This document shows positions 10,090 through 21,502 of a DNA stretch of 64,000 nucleotides, in pieces. Position numbers and translations under genes: made by a program. Origin of the DNA: Zea mays (lineage: Eukaryota; Streptophyta; Magnoliopsida; Poales; Poaceae); NCBI RefSeq assembly GCF_902167145.1, contig NC_050104.1, forward strand, positions 94,065,849-94,129,848, read 5' to 3'. The notes below the pieces were generated by a model. It did not search any database. It was not told where the DNA came from and was given only the letters and a program-made list of their open reading frames with translations. The stretch's first letter is position 1; every line of letters begins with the position of its first letter.

Positions 10090-12892
10090 TCAATCCAGGT
10101 TCCGCGAATCTAAGACATTTAGCTCACTACGCAGCCTGCAAAAGGTTGACTCATCTAGAGGCTTGGTGAAGATATCAGCTAGCTGATTCTCGGTGCTAAC
10201 ATAAAACACTTCGATATCTCCCTTTTGATGGTGGTCTCTCAAAAAGTGATGTCGGATGTCTATGTGTTTTGTGCGGCTGTGTTCAACAGGATTATCCGCC
10301 ATGCGGATAGCACTCTCATTATCACATAGGAGTGGGACTTTGCTCAGATTGTAGCCAAAGTCCCAGAGGGTTTGCCTCATCCAAAGTAGTTGTGCGCAAC
10401 ACTGTCCTGCGGCAACATACTCGGCCTCAGCGGTGGATAGGGCAACAGAAGTTTGTTTCTTAGAACTCCAAGACACCAGGGACCTTCCTAAGAATTAGCA
10501 CGTTCCTGATGTACTCTTCCTATCAACCTTACATCTAGCATAATCGGAGTCTGAATATCCAATTAAGTCAAAGGTAGACCCCTTTGGATACCAGATCCCG
10601 AAGCAAGGCATAGCGACTAAATATCTAAGAATTCGCTTCACGGCCACTAAGTGACACTCCCTTGGATCGGATTGAAATCTAGCACACATGCATACACTAA
10701 GCATAATATCTGGTCTATTAGCACATAAGTAAAGCAAAGAACCTATCATAGACTGGTATGCTTTTTGATCAACGGACTTACCTCCTTTGTTGAGGTCGAC
10801 GTGTCCGTTAGTTCCCATTGGAGTCTTTGCGGGCTTGGCGTCCTTTATCCCAAACCGCTTGATCAAGTCTTGCGTGTACATCGTTTGGGAGATGAAAGTG
10901 CCGTCCTTGAGTTGCTTCACTTGGAACCCAAGGAAGTAGTTCAACTCGCCCATCATCGACATTTCAAACTTTTGAGTCATCACCCTGCTAAACTCTTCAC
11001 AAGACTTTTGGTTAGTAGAACCAAATATTATGTCATCGACATAAATTTGGCACACAAATAAGTCACCATCACAAGTCTTAGTGAATAAAGTTGGATCAGC
11101 TTTCCCAATCTTGAAAGCATTAGCAATTAAAAAGTCTCTAAGGCATTCATACCATGCTCTTGGGGCTTGCTTAAGTCAATAGAGCGCCTTAGAGAGCTTA
11201 CACACGTGGTTGGGGTACCGTTCATCCTCAAAGCCAGGGGGTTGCTCTACGTACACCTCCTCCTTGATTGGCCCATTGAGGAAAGCGCTCTTCACATCCA
11301 TTTGGAACAACCTGAAAGAATGGTGAGCAACATAGGCTAACAATATGCGAATTGACTCTAGCCTAGCCACAGGAGCAAAAGTCTCCTCAAAGTCCAAACC
11401 TGCGACTTGGGCATAACCTTTTGCCACAAGTCGTGCCTTGTTCCTTGTCACCAACCCGTGCTCGTCCTGTTTGTTGCGGAACACCCACTTGGTTCCCACA
11501 ACGTTTTGCTTGGGACGTGGCACCAATGTCCAAACTTCATTTCTCTTGAAATTGTTGAGCTCCTCCTGCATGGCCAACACCCAGTCCGGGGCTAGCAAGG
11601 CCTCTTCTACCCTGAAAGGCTCAATAGAAGAGACAAAAGAGTAATGCTCACAAAAATTAACTAATCTAGAGCGAGTAGTTACTCCCTTGCTAATATCACC
11701 CAATATTTGGTCGACGGGATGATTCCGTTGAATCGTCACTCGAACTTGAGTTGGAGGGGCATGTTGTGCTTCTTCCTCCATAATATGATCATCTTGTGCT
11801 CCCCCTTGATCACACGCCTCTTCTTGATGAACCTATTCATCGTCTTGAGTTGGGGGTTGCACCATTGTTGAGGAAGAAGGTTGATCTTGCTCCTTTTGTT
11901 CCTGTGGCCGCACATCTCCAATTGCCATGGTGCGTATTGCGGTCGTTGGAACGTCTTCTTCATCTATATCATCAAGATCAACAACTTGCTCTCTTGGAGA
12001 GCCATTAGTCTCATCAAATACAACGTCGCTAGAGACTTCAACCAAACCCGATGATTTGTTGAAGACCCTATACGCCTTTGTATTTGAGTCATAACCTAAC
12101 AAAAACCCTTCTACAGCTTTGGGAGCAAATTTGGAATTCCTACCTTTCTTCACTAGAATGTAGCATTTACTCCCAAATACACGAAAATATGAAAGTTGGG
12201 TTTGTTACCGGTTAGTAGCTCATATGAAGTCTTCTTGAGAAGGCGATGAAGGTAGACCCGGTTTATGGCGTGGCAGGCTGTGTTTATGGCTTCCGACCAA
12301 AACCGCTCGGGCGTCTTGAACTCTCCAAGCATCGTCCTCGCCTTGTCTATGAGCGTCCTGTTCTTCCTCTCTACCACACCGTTTTGCTGTGGTGTGTAGG
12401 GAGCGGAGAACTCGTGCTTGATTCCTTCCTCCTCAAGGTACTCCTCCACTTGAAGGTTCTTGAATTCGGACCCGATGTCGCTCCTTATCTTCTTCACCTT
12501 GAGCTCAAACTCATTTTGAGCTCTCCTTAGGAAGCGCTTGAGGGTCCCTTGGGTTTCTGTTTTATCCTGCAAAAAGAATACCCAAGTGAAGCGGGAAAAA
12601 TCATCAACTATAACAAGACCATACTTACTTCCTCCTATGCTTAGGTAGGCGACGGGTACGAAGAGGTCCATATGAAGTAACTCCAGAGGTCTTGATGTGG
12701 TCATTACATTCTTGCTGTGATGAGCATTTCCCACTTGTTTACCTGCTTGACAAGCTTGGTTCCCATCATCAAATATGATTGAATCTTGGGAATCCTTGTT
12801 TTTGACGTAGGAGGTGAACATCTTCTTCTCCCCCGTCATGTGGTTTGTGCATCCGCTGTCGATAATCCAACTTGAGCCCCGGATGCATAAAC
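10090..12892 (-). pseudogene. pol: Element B pol: integrase, reverse transcriptase, RNase H (degraded)
   Basis: Starts after TTGCCTTGCAG at 12893-12904. Visible in order are a protease remnant near 12850 and an integrase core with LLHMDLF, IRSDIGSEF (second Asp kept, the usual Asn-Gly altered to Ile-Gly) and NGVVERKNRTL (catalytic Glu kept). RT follows ([32 protein letters not shown] near 11030) and then RNase H (ALSTAEAEYVAAG, IRMADNPVEHSRTKHID), ending at 10090. A deletion of about 130 codons joins DGNQ to ACQAGKQ. It removes the integrase HHCC zinc region and the protease-integrase linker without breaking the frame. Further stops or frameshifts lie near 12153-12160, 11830, 11170 and 10490. 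Confidence 0.85.
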
Positions 12893-12904
12893 CTGCAAGG
12901 CAAA

Positions 12905-15262
12905 TTAGGCTTGGGTTTTAGGTACCCAACTCTTGTTGGGTCCTACGAGGTTAGTAACAATAGCCTTAGGGACCCAAATGCAAGTTTTATCTCCTTTGCA
13001 TTTTGCCCCTAGTTTCCTAGCAATCACTTTCTTATTCTTCCTACAAATTGCAAAAGAAGCATTGCAAGCATGATAAATTGTAGAAGGTTCATTACTTGCT
13101 TTCCTATGTACATGAACAACATTTCTTCTAGGCATATGATGAATAACATTTTTCCTAGGCATATTATGCACAATAGAAGAACTAGAAGCAGACATAGTTT
13201 ATGAATCATAAGAATAATTCCTACAAGCATTTCTAGAGAATTTTCTATCACTATAAATGAAAGCATGATTCTTTTGAACATTATTAGCCATAGGGGCCTT
13301 CCCTTTCTCCTTGGCGGAGATGGGAGCCTTATGACTTGTTAAGTTCTTGGCTTCTCTCTTAAAGCCAAGCCCATCCTTAATTGAGGGATGTCTACCAACA
13401 GTGTAGGCATCCCTTGCAAATTTTAGTTTATCAAATTCATTTTTGCTAGTCTTAAGTTGGGCATTAAGACTAGCCACTTCACCATTTAGTTTTGCAATAG
13501 AAGTAAGGTGCTCAACACATGCATCAACATTAAAGTCCTTACACCTATTGCAAATCACTACATGTTCTACACAAGAATTAGATCTATTTGCTACTTCTAG
13601 CTTAGCATTTAAATCATCATTAACACTTTTTAAACTAGAAATAGTCTCATGACAAGTAGATAATTCACAAGAAAGCATTTCATTCCTTTTAACTTCTAAA
13701 GCAAGAGATTTTTGGACATCTACAAATTTATCATGCTCTTCATACAAAAGATCCTCTTGCTTTTCTAACAATCTATTCTTGTCATTCAAAGCATCAATTA
13801 ATTCATTGATTTTATCAATTTTAGTTCTATCTAAACCTTTGAATAAACTTGCATAGTCTATTTCATCATCGCTAGATTCATCATCACTTGAAGAAGCATA
13901 TGTAATAGTATTCCTAGTGCATACCTTCTTTTCCTTTGCCATGAGGCAGGTGTGATGCTCGTTGGGGAAGAGGGATGATTTGTTGAAGGCCGAGGCGGCA
14001 AGTCCTTCGTCGTCGGATGAAGAGCAATCTGAGTCCCACTCTTTGCCAAGGTGTGCCTAGCCCTTCACTTTCTTGTAAGTCTTCTTCTTTTCCCTCTTCT
14101 TTTCTTGATCATGGTCACTATCATTATCAGGACAGTTAGCAATAAAGTGACCAACCTTACCACACTTGAAGCAGGAGCGCTTCCCCTTCGTCTTGCTCTT
14201 GTTGGGGTGCTCCTTGTGACCTTTGAGCGCCGTCTTGAAGCGCTTGATGATGAGGGCCATTTCATCTTCATTTAGCCCGACTGCCTCAACTTGCGCCACC
14301 TTGCTAGGTAGCGCCTCCCTGCTACTTGTTGCTTTGAAAGCAACGGTTTGAGGCTCGTAGATTGGGCCATTCAATGCCTCATCAACGTATCTCGCCTCCT
14401 TGATTATCATTCGCCCGCTCACAAACTTTCCGAGTATTTCCTCGGGCATCATCTTGATGTACCTAGTATTCTCACGAATAGAATTTACAAGATGAGGATC
14501 AAGGACAGTGAAGGACCTTAGCATAAGTTGGACAACGTCGTGGTCCGTCCATCTCGTGCTTCCATAGCTTCTTATCTTGTTGACCTGGGTCTTGAGCCCA
14601 TTGTACGTTTGAGTTGGCTCCTCTCCCCTGATCATTGCGAACCTTCCTAGTTCGCCTTCCACCAACTCCATCTTGGTGAGCATGGTGACGTCGTTCCCCT
14701 CATGTGGGATCTTGAGGGTGTCCCAAATCTGCTTGGCGTTGTCCAAGCCGCTCACCTTATTGTACTCTTCCCTGCACAAGGATGCTAAAAGAACAGTAGT
14801 AGCTTGTGCATTTTTATGGATTTGTTCATTGATAAACATGGAGTTATCCGAACTATCAAATCACATTCCATTTTCTACTATCTCCCATATGCTTGGATGG
14901 AAAGAGAACAAGTGACTACGCATTTTGTGACTCCAAAATCCGTAGTCCTCTCCATCAAAGTGAGGAGGTTTACCAAGTGGAATGGAAAGTAAATGAGCAT
15001 TAGAACTTTGTGGAATACGAGAATAATCGAAAGAAAAGTTCGAGTTAACCGTTTTCTTTTTCTCCTCGTATTCGTCGTCCTTTTGAGAAGAGGAAGATTC
15101 GTCGCTGTCGTAGTAGACAACCTTCCTGATGTGTCTCTTCTTCTTTCCGTCCTTCTTCTCTTGACTCGAGCCGGAGTCATTGACTTTGTCATCCCTTGGC
15201 TCGTTGAAGATGGACTCCTTCTCATTGTCGTTGACCACCATCCCCTTTCCCTTAGGATCCAT
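12905..15262 (-). pseudogene. gag: Element B gag, with coiled-coil tail
   Basis: Start ATG at 15262 (MDPKGKGMVV). The order is an Asp/Ser/Lys N-terminus with KKKRHIRKVVYYDSDESS, the copia Gag core (YNGLKTQVNKIRSYGS), an intact CCHC knuckle CFKCGKVGHFIANC near 14150, an acidic linker, then a coiled coil (about 13280-13860) shorter than in A and E. The frame is broken near 14860, 14050 and 13199. The terminal TAA is at 12907-12905, 12 bases before the pol frame. It is clearly diverged from A and E gag but has the same architecture. Confidence 0.83.
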
Positions 15263-15296
15263 CTCTTCGGATGATTAGTCCCTTTCTTGAAGACAA

Positions 15297-15312
15297 CGAC
15301 TCTGATACCAAT
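15297..15312 (-). other. Primer binding site of element B
   Basis: Minus-strand AATTGGTATCAGAGTC directly follows the 5' LTR end ...GTGCTCTCA. It matches the initiator tRNA-Met complement TGGTATCAGAG. Confidence 0.85.
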
Positions 15313-15898
15313 TGAGAGCACCTAGAGGGGGGTGAATAAGTGATCCTGTAAAAACTTGAAACTTAAAGCCACAAACTTGATTAAGTGTTAGCACAATGAA
15401 ATCAAGTAACTAAGGAGAGCTCTTGTGAACCACAATTGACACAGTGAGAACAAGCACAAGAGACACAGAGATTTATCCTGTGGTTCGGCCAAGTACAACA
15501 CTTGCCTAGTCCACGTTGTGGCGTCCCAATGGACGAGAGTTGCACTCAACTCCTTTCAAGTGATCCAATGATCAACTTGAATACCACGGTGTTCTTTTTT
15601 CCTTTACTCTTTCCCGTTTGCGAGGAATCTCCACAACTTGGAGCCTCTCGCCCTTACAATGAGATGATCACAAAGAAGCACAGATGTAAGAGTGGGAAGA
15701 GCAACACACACAAGCCTCAAAGCACGAGCACAAACACGCACACTAGTCACAACTTGAGCTCTAAGATCACACACGAAGTTCTCAACTCAAGAGGAGCTCA
15801 AATTGCTATCACCACAAATCAAATGCGCTAGAGAGATGTCTTGGTGCTAAGAGATGATCAAAGAATGCTTGGTTTACTCCTTCATGCGCCTAGGGGTC

Positions 15899-15908
15899 CC
15901 TTTTATAG
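15899..15908 (-). promoter_or_regulatory. TATA box of the B 5' LTR
   Basis: Minus-strand CTATAAAAGG, about 65 bases downstream of the last palindrome. Confidence 0.65.
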
Positions 15909-15971
15909 CCCCAAGGCAGCTAGGAGCCGTTGGGAGCAATCCAGGAAGGCAAATCTTGCCTTCTGTCGACT

Positions 15972-16404
15972 GGTGCACTGGACAGTCCGGTGCACCACCG
16001 GACATTGTCCGGTGCAGATCTCTTTCCTATTCTGGCGCAGCCGACCGTTGACGATTTGGAGCCGTTGGCGCACCGGACACTGTCCGGTGCACACCGGACA
16101 GTCCGGTGCACCCATCAGACCGTTGGCTCGGCCACGCGTCACGCGCGGATTGCACGGCCGACCGTTGGCTCACCGGACAGTCCGGTGCACCACCGGACAG
16201 TCCGTTGAATTATAGCCGTACGTTGTTGACTTGATTACCGAGAGCGGCGACTTCGCCGCAGCCGACTCACCGGACAGTCCGGTGCACCACCGGACAGTCC
16301 GGTGATTTATATCCGTACGCCGCCGTCGAGACCCGAGAGCAGGCAGTTCACCAGACGCCAGCGGACACTGTTCGGTGCACCGACCGGACACTGTCCGGTG
16401 CACC
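15972..16404. repeat. CACCGGAC palindrome cluster, B 5' LTR
   Basis: At least eight full or near-full copies of CACCGGACAGTCCGGTG-type palindromes lie upstream of the TATA box in the minus orientation. Confidence 0.85.
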
Positions 16405-16640
16405 CAGACTGAGCAGAGTCTTGGCTGCTCGAGCCAAGTCTTTTCCATTTGTCTTTTCTCTGATTCTAGCACTTAGACAAATATGTTAGTACACAAAAAC
16501 TAATGTACTAAGTCTAGAATCATATCTTTGTATTGATTTGCACTTTGTCCACCATTTGACATAGTTTAACACAACCATTTGTGTTGGTCACTTAATCACC
16601 AAAATACTTAGAAATGGCCCAAGGGCACATTTCCCTTTCA

Positions 16641-16987
16641 CTACAGCCGAAGCCAAGTACATTGCCGCAGTACATTGTTGCGCATAATTGCTTTGGATGA
16701 GGCAAACCCTTAGGGACTATGGTTACAAATTAACCAAAGTTCCTCTCCTATGTGATAATGAGAGTGCAATCCGCATGGCGGATAATCCCGTTGAGCACAG
16801 CCGCACTAAGCACATAGCCATTCGGTATCACTTTTTGAGGGATCACCAGCAACGGGGGAATACTGAGATAGCCTATGTGAGCACCAAAGAACAATTAGCC
16901 GATATTTTTACCAAACCATTAGATGAGAAAACCTTTACCAAACTTAGGCATGAGCTAAACATTCTTGATTCTAGGAATTTTGATTGA
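16641..16987 (+). pseudogene. pol: Element A pol: end of RNase H
   Basis: Resumes the pol of A after the B insertion: TAEAKYIAAVHCCA, a TAA where a Gln codon is expected, then LLWMRQTLRDYGY, IRMADNPVEHSRTKHIA, LADIFTKPLDE and a final TGA at 16985-16987. Between the RT break at 8568 and this point the RT thumb and first half of RNase H (roughly 500 bases by comparison with E) are absent. Confidence 0.87.
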
Positions 16988-17785
16988 TGTTTTGCACACA
17001 TAACTCATTATATACCTTTGATCATATATCTTTCATGTGCTATGACTAATGTGGTTTTCAAGTGTATTACATGCTAAGTCATAGATTGAAAGGGAAATGG
17101 AGTTCTTCGGCGAAGACAAGGCTTCCACTCCACTCCATCGAATTATTCATTCTTCGCCGCCACTCCACTCCGCTCTCAACTTTGGTATAATCTTCACTCC
17201 TATATTATTTGCCAAAGGGAGAGAAAGTAAAAGGGCTTATGTTTCACTCACAAGTATCCATTTTTGGCGATTCATGCCAAAGGGGGAGAAAGTATTAGCC
17301 CAAAGCAAACGGACCGCACCGCCACCAATTTCAAAAATTGTAGTCTTTCATATTGTATTAAAAGAAGTTTTTTCGATTGATATCTTATTTTTTATATGAT
17401 TTCAAATTGGTATAAAACCCTCTTGAACACTAAGAGGAGAATTTCATTGAGGGGGAGTTTTGTTTAGTCAAAGGAAGAGCATTTGAAACAGGGGGAGAAA
17501 ATCTCAAATCTTGAAAATGCTTCTCAAAATCTTATTCATATACCTTTGACTATTTGCAAAAGACTTTGAAAAAGAATTTCCAAAACATTTGCAAAAACAA
17601 AACAAGTGGTGCAAGCGTGGTCCAAAATTTTAAAAATGAAGAAAGCATCCATGCATATCTTATGAAATGTATATTGGTTTAAATTCCAAGTATCCTTTGC
17701 ACTTACATTATGCAAACTAGTTCAATTCAGCTCTTTTATATTTGCTTTGGTTTGTGTTGGCATCAATCACCAAAAAGGGGGAGAT
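16988..17785 (+). other. Element A 3' noncoding region with multiple polypurine tracts
   Basis: No gene is visible. GGGGGAG tracts occur near 17282-17291, 17451-17458 and 17491-17500, and AAAAAGGGGGAGA lies at 17772-17784 against the 3' LTR. Confidence 0.7.
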
Positions 17786-19023
17786 TGAAAGGGAAATAGG
17801 CTCACACCTTTTCCTAAATGATTTTGGTGGTTGAATTGCCCAACACAAATATTTGGACTAACTAGTTTGCTCTAGATTATAAGTTTTACAGGTGCCAAAG
17901 TTTCATAATAAACCAATACAAAGTTAAAAGAAAGGGTTCAAAAAGAAAGGAGCAAAGCAACCGAAGGCTGCCCTAGTCTGCCACATCGGACTATCCGGTG
18001 TGCCACCGGACAGTGTCCGGTGTACTAGGGAGATCGACTCCAAACTTGCCACCTTCGGGAATTCTGGGAGCCACTCCGCTATAATTCATCGGACCGTCTG
18101 GTGTAGCACCAGACTGTCCGATGTAGCACCGGACTGTCCGGTGTGCCGAGCGGAGTAACAACTACATCACCAACGGTCGTCTGCAAAAGGTGAACAATGA
18201 TCAACAGTGCGCGGACTGCGCGCGCAGAAGTCAGAGCAGGCGCAGATGGCGCACCGGACAGTGAACTGGGACTGTCTGGTGCACCACCGGACTGTCCGGT
18301 GGCCCACATGTCATAAGCTCCAACGGTCGAACCCTAACGGTCCGGTGATGTGGCTGGCGCATCGGACAGTGTCCAGTGGCGCACCGGACTGTCCGGTGCG
18401 CCATACGACATCAGCCTTCACAAACGACCATTTTGGTGGTTGGGGCTATAAATACCCCTTAACCACCACACTTCAATGCATCCAAGCACTCACTACTCCT
18501 CATTCAATACAAGAGCAATACACAACACTCCAAGACACAAACCAAAGCCTCCGATCAAATCAAAGTCCACAATTCAACTCTAGTTTTTAGGACTTGTGAG
18601 AAGATCGACTTGTGTTCTTTTGTTGTTCTTGTTGCTTGGTTGGCTTTCTTTTTCCTCTATTCTTGTTTCCAAGATCATTGTAATCAAAGCAAGAGACACC
18701 AAGTTGTGGTGGTCCTTGTAGTGGACTAAGTGTCCCATTTGATTGAGAAGAGAAGCTCACTCGGTCTAAGTGACCGTTTGAAAGAGGGAAAGGGTTGAAA
18801 GAGACCCAGTCTTTGTGACCACCTCAACGGGGAGTAGGTTTGCAAGAACCGAACCTCGGTAAAACAAATCACTGTGTCATTCGCCTTATTTGCTTGTGAT
18901 TTGTTTTTGCCCTCTCTTTCAGTCTCGGTTATATTTCTAACGCTAACCCCGGCTTGTAGTTGTGCTTAAACTTTATAAATTTCAGATTTGCCTATTCACC
19001 CCCCCCCCTCTAGGCGACTTTTA
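17786..19023 (+). repeat. Element A 3' LTR
   Basis: 1238 bases, TGAAAGGG...GACTTTTA. The terminal CA has become TA. It holds a palindrome cluster (about 17985-18405), a TATA box CTATAAATAC (18446-18455) and a poly-C run at 18998-19008. The target duplication GGAAC follows at 19024-19028. Confidence 0.92.
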
Positions 19024-20582
19024 GGAACCCCATAGGTTTACTGATGCCATTCATTAATCTCTGGCAGAGGAGGATGGAGGGGCACGTCAAGCGAGCGGAG
19101 AGCAAAAGGGATACCCATAGATGTGGCCTGACGACAGAGGTTGTCGTTAGTCTCCCGCTGTCGCCTAACGAGCTCATGAACATCAGAAGAGATATTCCTG
19201 CACATGGAGAAGAAAGCTGCGATCCCATGAGCCAATCTTGCTCCCATCCTGCGACCATGACCTCGACCACGACCACGACCACGTGGTGTGGGAGAGCCAC
19301 GACCAGGAGAAGGACGAGAGGTACCAGCAGCAGCTTGCTCACGAGAGCTGGCAGGAGCTTTCCTCAACCGCCCTGCTGGATTATTTGGGTCAATCCAGAA
19401 AGGGGTATATGAGAGATGTCTTGTGCCCTTTTCATATCGAAATTGGGTCACCACTTCAATCATTGATGATGAAGGGGGCATGTAGACATCCCTTGAGAGG
19501 AAAGCAAGATGCATGGATAATCTCTTGCCAAATCATGTCAAAAACATTTAAGCTCTCAGTGCTATTTGGCTTCATGAAGGAAAGCAGGACTTTACTTTCT
19601 CCCTGGATGTTCATCTGATTTCCCCCTTTGGGGATGAGAGTCATCCTGCAGAGAGAGTTGATGTACCTATAGTACTTGTGCAGATTTATTGATTTCTAGA
19701 ATTCATCCGTCTCAGAAATGTGAAAATCCTTGGCTTCATCCCTGGTGGGAGGGTGAAAGTCATGGATCTTGATCTTGTCTCTAGAGATATCCTCATCAGT
19801 AAATCCCAAAATGTGAGCAAACCTTCTGTAGCTCACTTTGTACCAGCTTCCTTCTATGAAAAAATTAGATAAGGAAAGTTGTATGGACTTTCCTCATCAG
19901 CATGCTTAATCCACAGAGTAGAATAAAACTGAGCAATGATTTCATCATTCCAATCATATTGGAATGTCATGATAGTCTTCATCCTCTTTTGCTCACAGGC
20001 CCTCAATGACTGTGTCATCTCAGGATCCCCAATAGCTTCGCACCCACTCTAGTTGATAAAACGCTGATGGAGGATGGGCTGGTGCTTCTTTGGAAGGATA
20101 ACTGAATTATAGAAATCGACATGAAGGAGAGTTCAGAAGCGATTACCATCAATCCTGACAACACGAACATGGAAGGTAGGATTCTAGAAGCGCATATCTT
20201 GAAGAAGGGCAGACCCTCCACTGACACTGAAATCAATAACCTGTTCGTTGGTGGAACCACGGGCCTGCACTTTGTGCAGCACTAATCCCTAGATAATGGG
20301 GGCATGAGCAGGAGGTAGATTAACATCATCATCCTTTCCTCCTTCGTCATCACTAGTAGCCTCCCAGGCCTGTGGATTCGTCGCGGGACGAGACCGACTC
20401 GAGGGGTTCCGAGCCGTTCGTCCGCGAGCTCCATGATACCTAGAGGCCTCACCACCTGGCATGACATTGCCAGATCTGCGCCCACGCTTGGATCTAGACC
20501 GAGGAGGAGTGTCTTCATGAATTTCTAGGGCATCGCCCTCTGAATCGGATTCAACAACAGATGGATTTCTACGACGAACCAT
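19024..20582 (-). pseudogene. Element C extra (env-like position) ORF, N-terminal part
   Basis: The likely start is the ATG at 20582 (MVRRRNPSVVESDSEG). Reading downward, an Arg/Ser-rich, acidic N-terminus gives way to a globular-looking middle part (ILHQRFINQSGCEAIGDPE, FQYDWNDEIIAQFYSTLW, WYKVSYRRFAHILGF, HKYYRYINSLCRMTL). This matches what I know as the putative plant transposon protein type of sequence in grass genomes. It ends in an Arg/Gly/Pro stretch (GRGSPTPRGRGRGRGHGR) near 19260. Stops and frameshifts are frequent, for example TAG near 20290. The ORF is on the pol strand, downstream of RNase H, and continues at 2264 beyond element A. I see no clear signal peptide or membrane segment, so calling it an envelope gene would be inference from position only. 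Confidence 0.55.
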
Positions 20583-21502
20583 CCTTAAGATCAAATAAAG
20601 AAACATATGGTGAGAGAGATATTGATGTTCAAGGAGTTTAACGAACACGTTTGAGGAAAGACAAGTATAATATTGGTCATGCACTTCAACCGTTCATATG
20701 AGCGGTTTAGCTACAATGAACAATACCAACCTACTTAACTCAAAACAATGTTCAAGACAATGATAACAATTTAAGTGTGCCATACACCTAAACAACACAA
20801 TCTCCTTGAAGAGACACTTAAGATAATTAAGAACTGTATGGATCGAGTCAAAAAATAGGGAAGATGAAACAATACCTCGATCTGTGAAAACATCCACAAA
20901 AATCTCGAAGAAGAGTGGAGAGATGGTGGAGGAGCCCGAGGGGATCGAATCTCCAACAATCTCCACGAAGTTTTGATAGTTTTTGGAGGGATTTGAGTGT
21001 AGGATGTGAGAGAGGGAGAGAGAAATGAGGGCATCGGGGACAGGAAGAAATGAGGGAGTGAAGATAGAAAGTAGAGAGGAGAGGAGGGAAAAGGGGGCGG
21101 CGGCTGCTGTGCAGACTGCCCAAAACCGGTTCAACCGGTCCAGAAACCGGTTCAATCGGTTTTGCTGCAGCGCGCACAGTAAACGCGCAGAAAAGAGGTT
21201 TGACTGCGCAGAAAAACTGACACACTGACAACGCAGACTGCGAGACTGACGGCGCAGACTGTGGAACAGACTGACTGTGCAGAATTCGAAAACCGGTTCA
21301 ATCGGTTCTCACTAGAGAGAATCCGGTTGAGTGGCTTACTCAGCCGGTTTACTCAACTAGTTTTCAGAGACAGCCCGATAAGGCCTAATATACAAGCAAT
21401 ATTTATGATATGAATAATTTAGGAAATAAAAGTAAGATTTCAAACTTCATATTGTTCACAAAACACCTTTATACCAATCAATCATGATTCAAATTTTATT
21501 TC
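20583..21502 (-). other. Element C spacer between RNase H and the extra ORF, with AACCGGTT cluster
   Basis: No conserved coding is seen. At about 21115-21360 the LTR-type palindromes recur (AACCGGTTCAACCGGT and relatives), interleaved with GCGCAGACTG repeats. A purine-rich stretch (plus strand) lies at about 21005-21100. The rest is AT-rich. The layout resembles the U3 of the C LTR, but no convincing TATA box was found. Confidence 0.5.

Larger units (their letters stand above)
8590..16640 (-). mobile_element. Element B: Sirevirus-type copia retrotransposon nested in A
   Basis: Minus-strand element inserted in the pol of A. The complete 5' LTR is at 15313-16640, PBS at 15297-15312, gag and pol run downward, polypurine tracts are at 9307 and below, and the 3' LTR remnant is 8590-9306. 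The LTR start is TGAAAGGGAAATGTGCCC, different from A and E, so this is a separate family or subfamily. The outer end of the 3' LTR is missing, so no TSD can be read. On the right the A sequence resumes with CTACAGCCGAAGCC (RNase H). Gag and pol have frameshifts and an in-frame deletion. Confidence 0.9.
15313..16640 (-). repeat. Element B 5' LTR, complete
   Basis: 1328 bases, TG...CA. U3 contains the palindrome cluster (about 15972-16404). The TATA box CTATAAAAGG is at 15908-15899, and R/U5 follows. The LTR start abuts A sequence at 16641. Confidence 0.9.
2270..19023 (+). mobile_element. Element A: Sirevirus-type copia retrotransposon, interrupted by B
   Basis: Both LTRs start TGAAAGGGAAATAGG. 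The 5' LTR ends ...GACTTTCA and the 3' LTR ends ...GACTTTTA, with the final CA mutated to TA. A perfect 5-bp duplication GGAAC flanks it at 2265-2269 and 19024-19028, and excising the element rejoins the reading frame of element C. Gag and pol run on the plus strand, broken by element B at 8590-16640. Without B the element is about 8.7 kb. Over the first 130 bases the LTRs differ at about five positions, so the insertion is not recent. Coding regions carry stops and a frameshift; it is not autonomous. Its closest relative here is E. Maize Ji/Opie-type Sireviruses fit, but I do not assign one. Confidence 0.92.

Noticed and set aside
19024..20582. Calling the extra ORF of C a true envelope gene
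   Set aside because: Only the position supports this. No signal peptide, membrane segment or envelope-like cysteine pattern was seen, and the text resembles a plant transposon-type protein.
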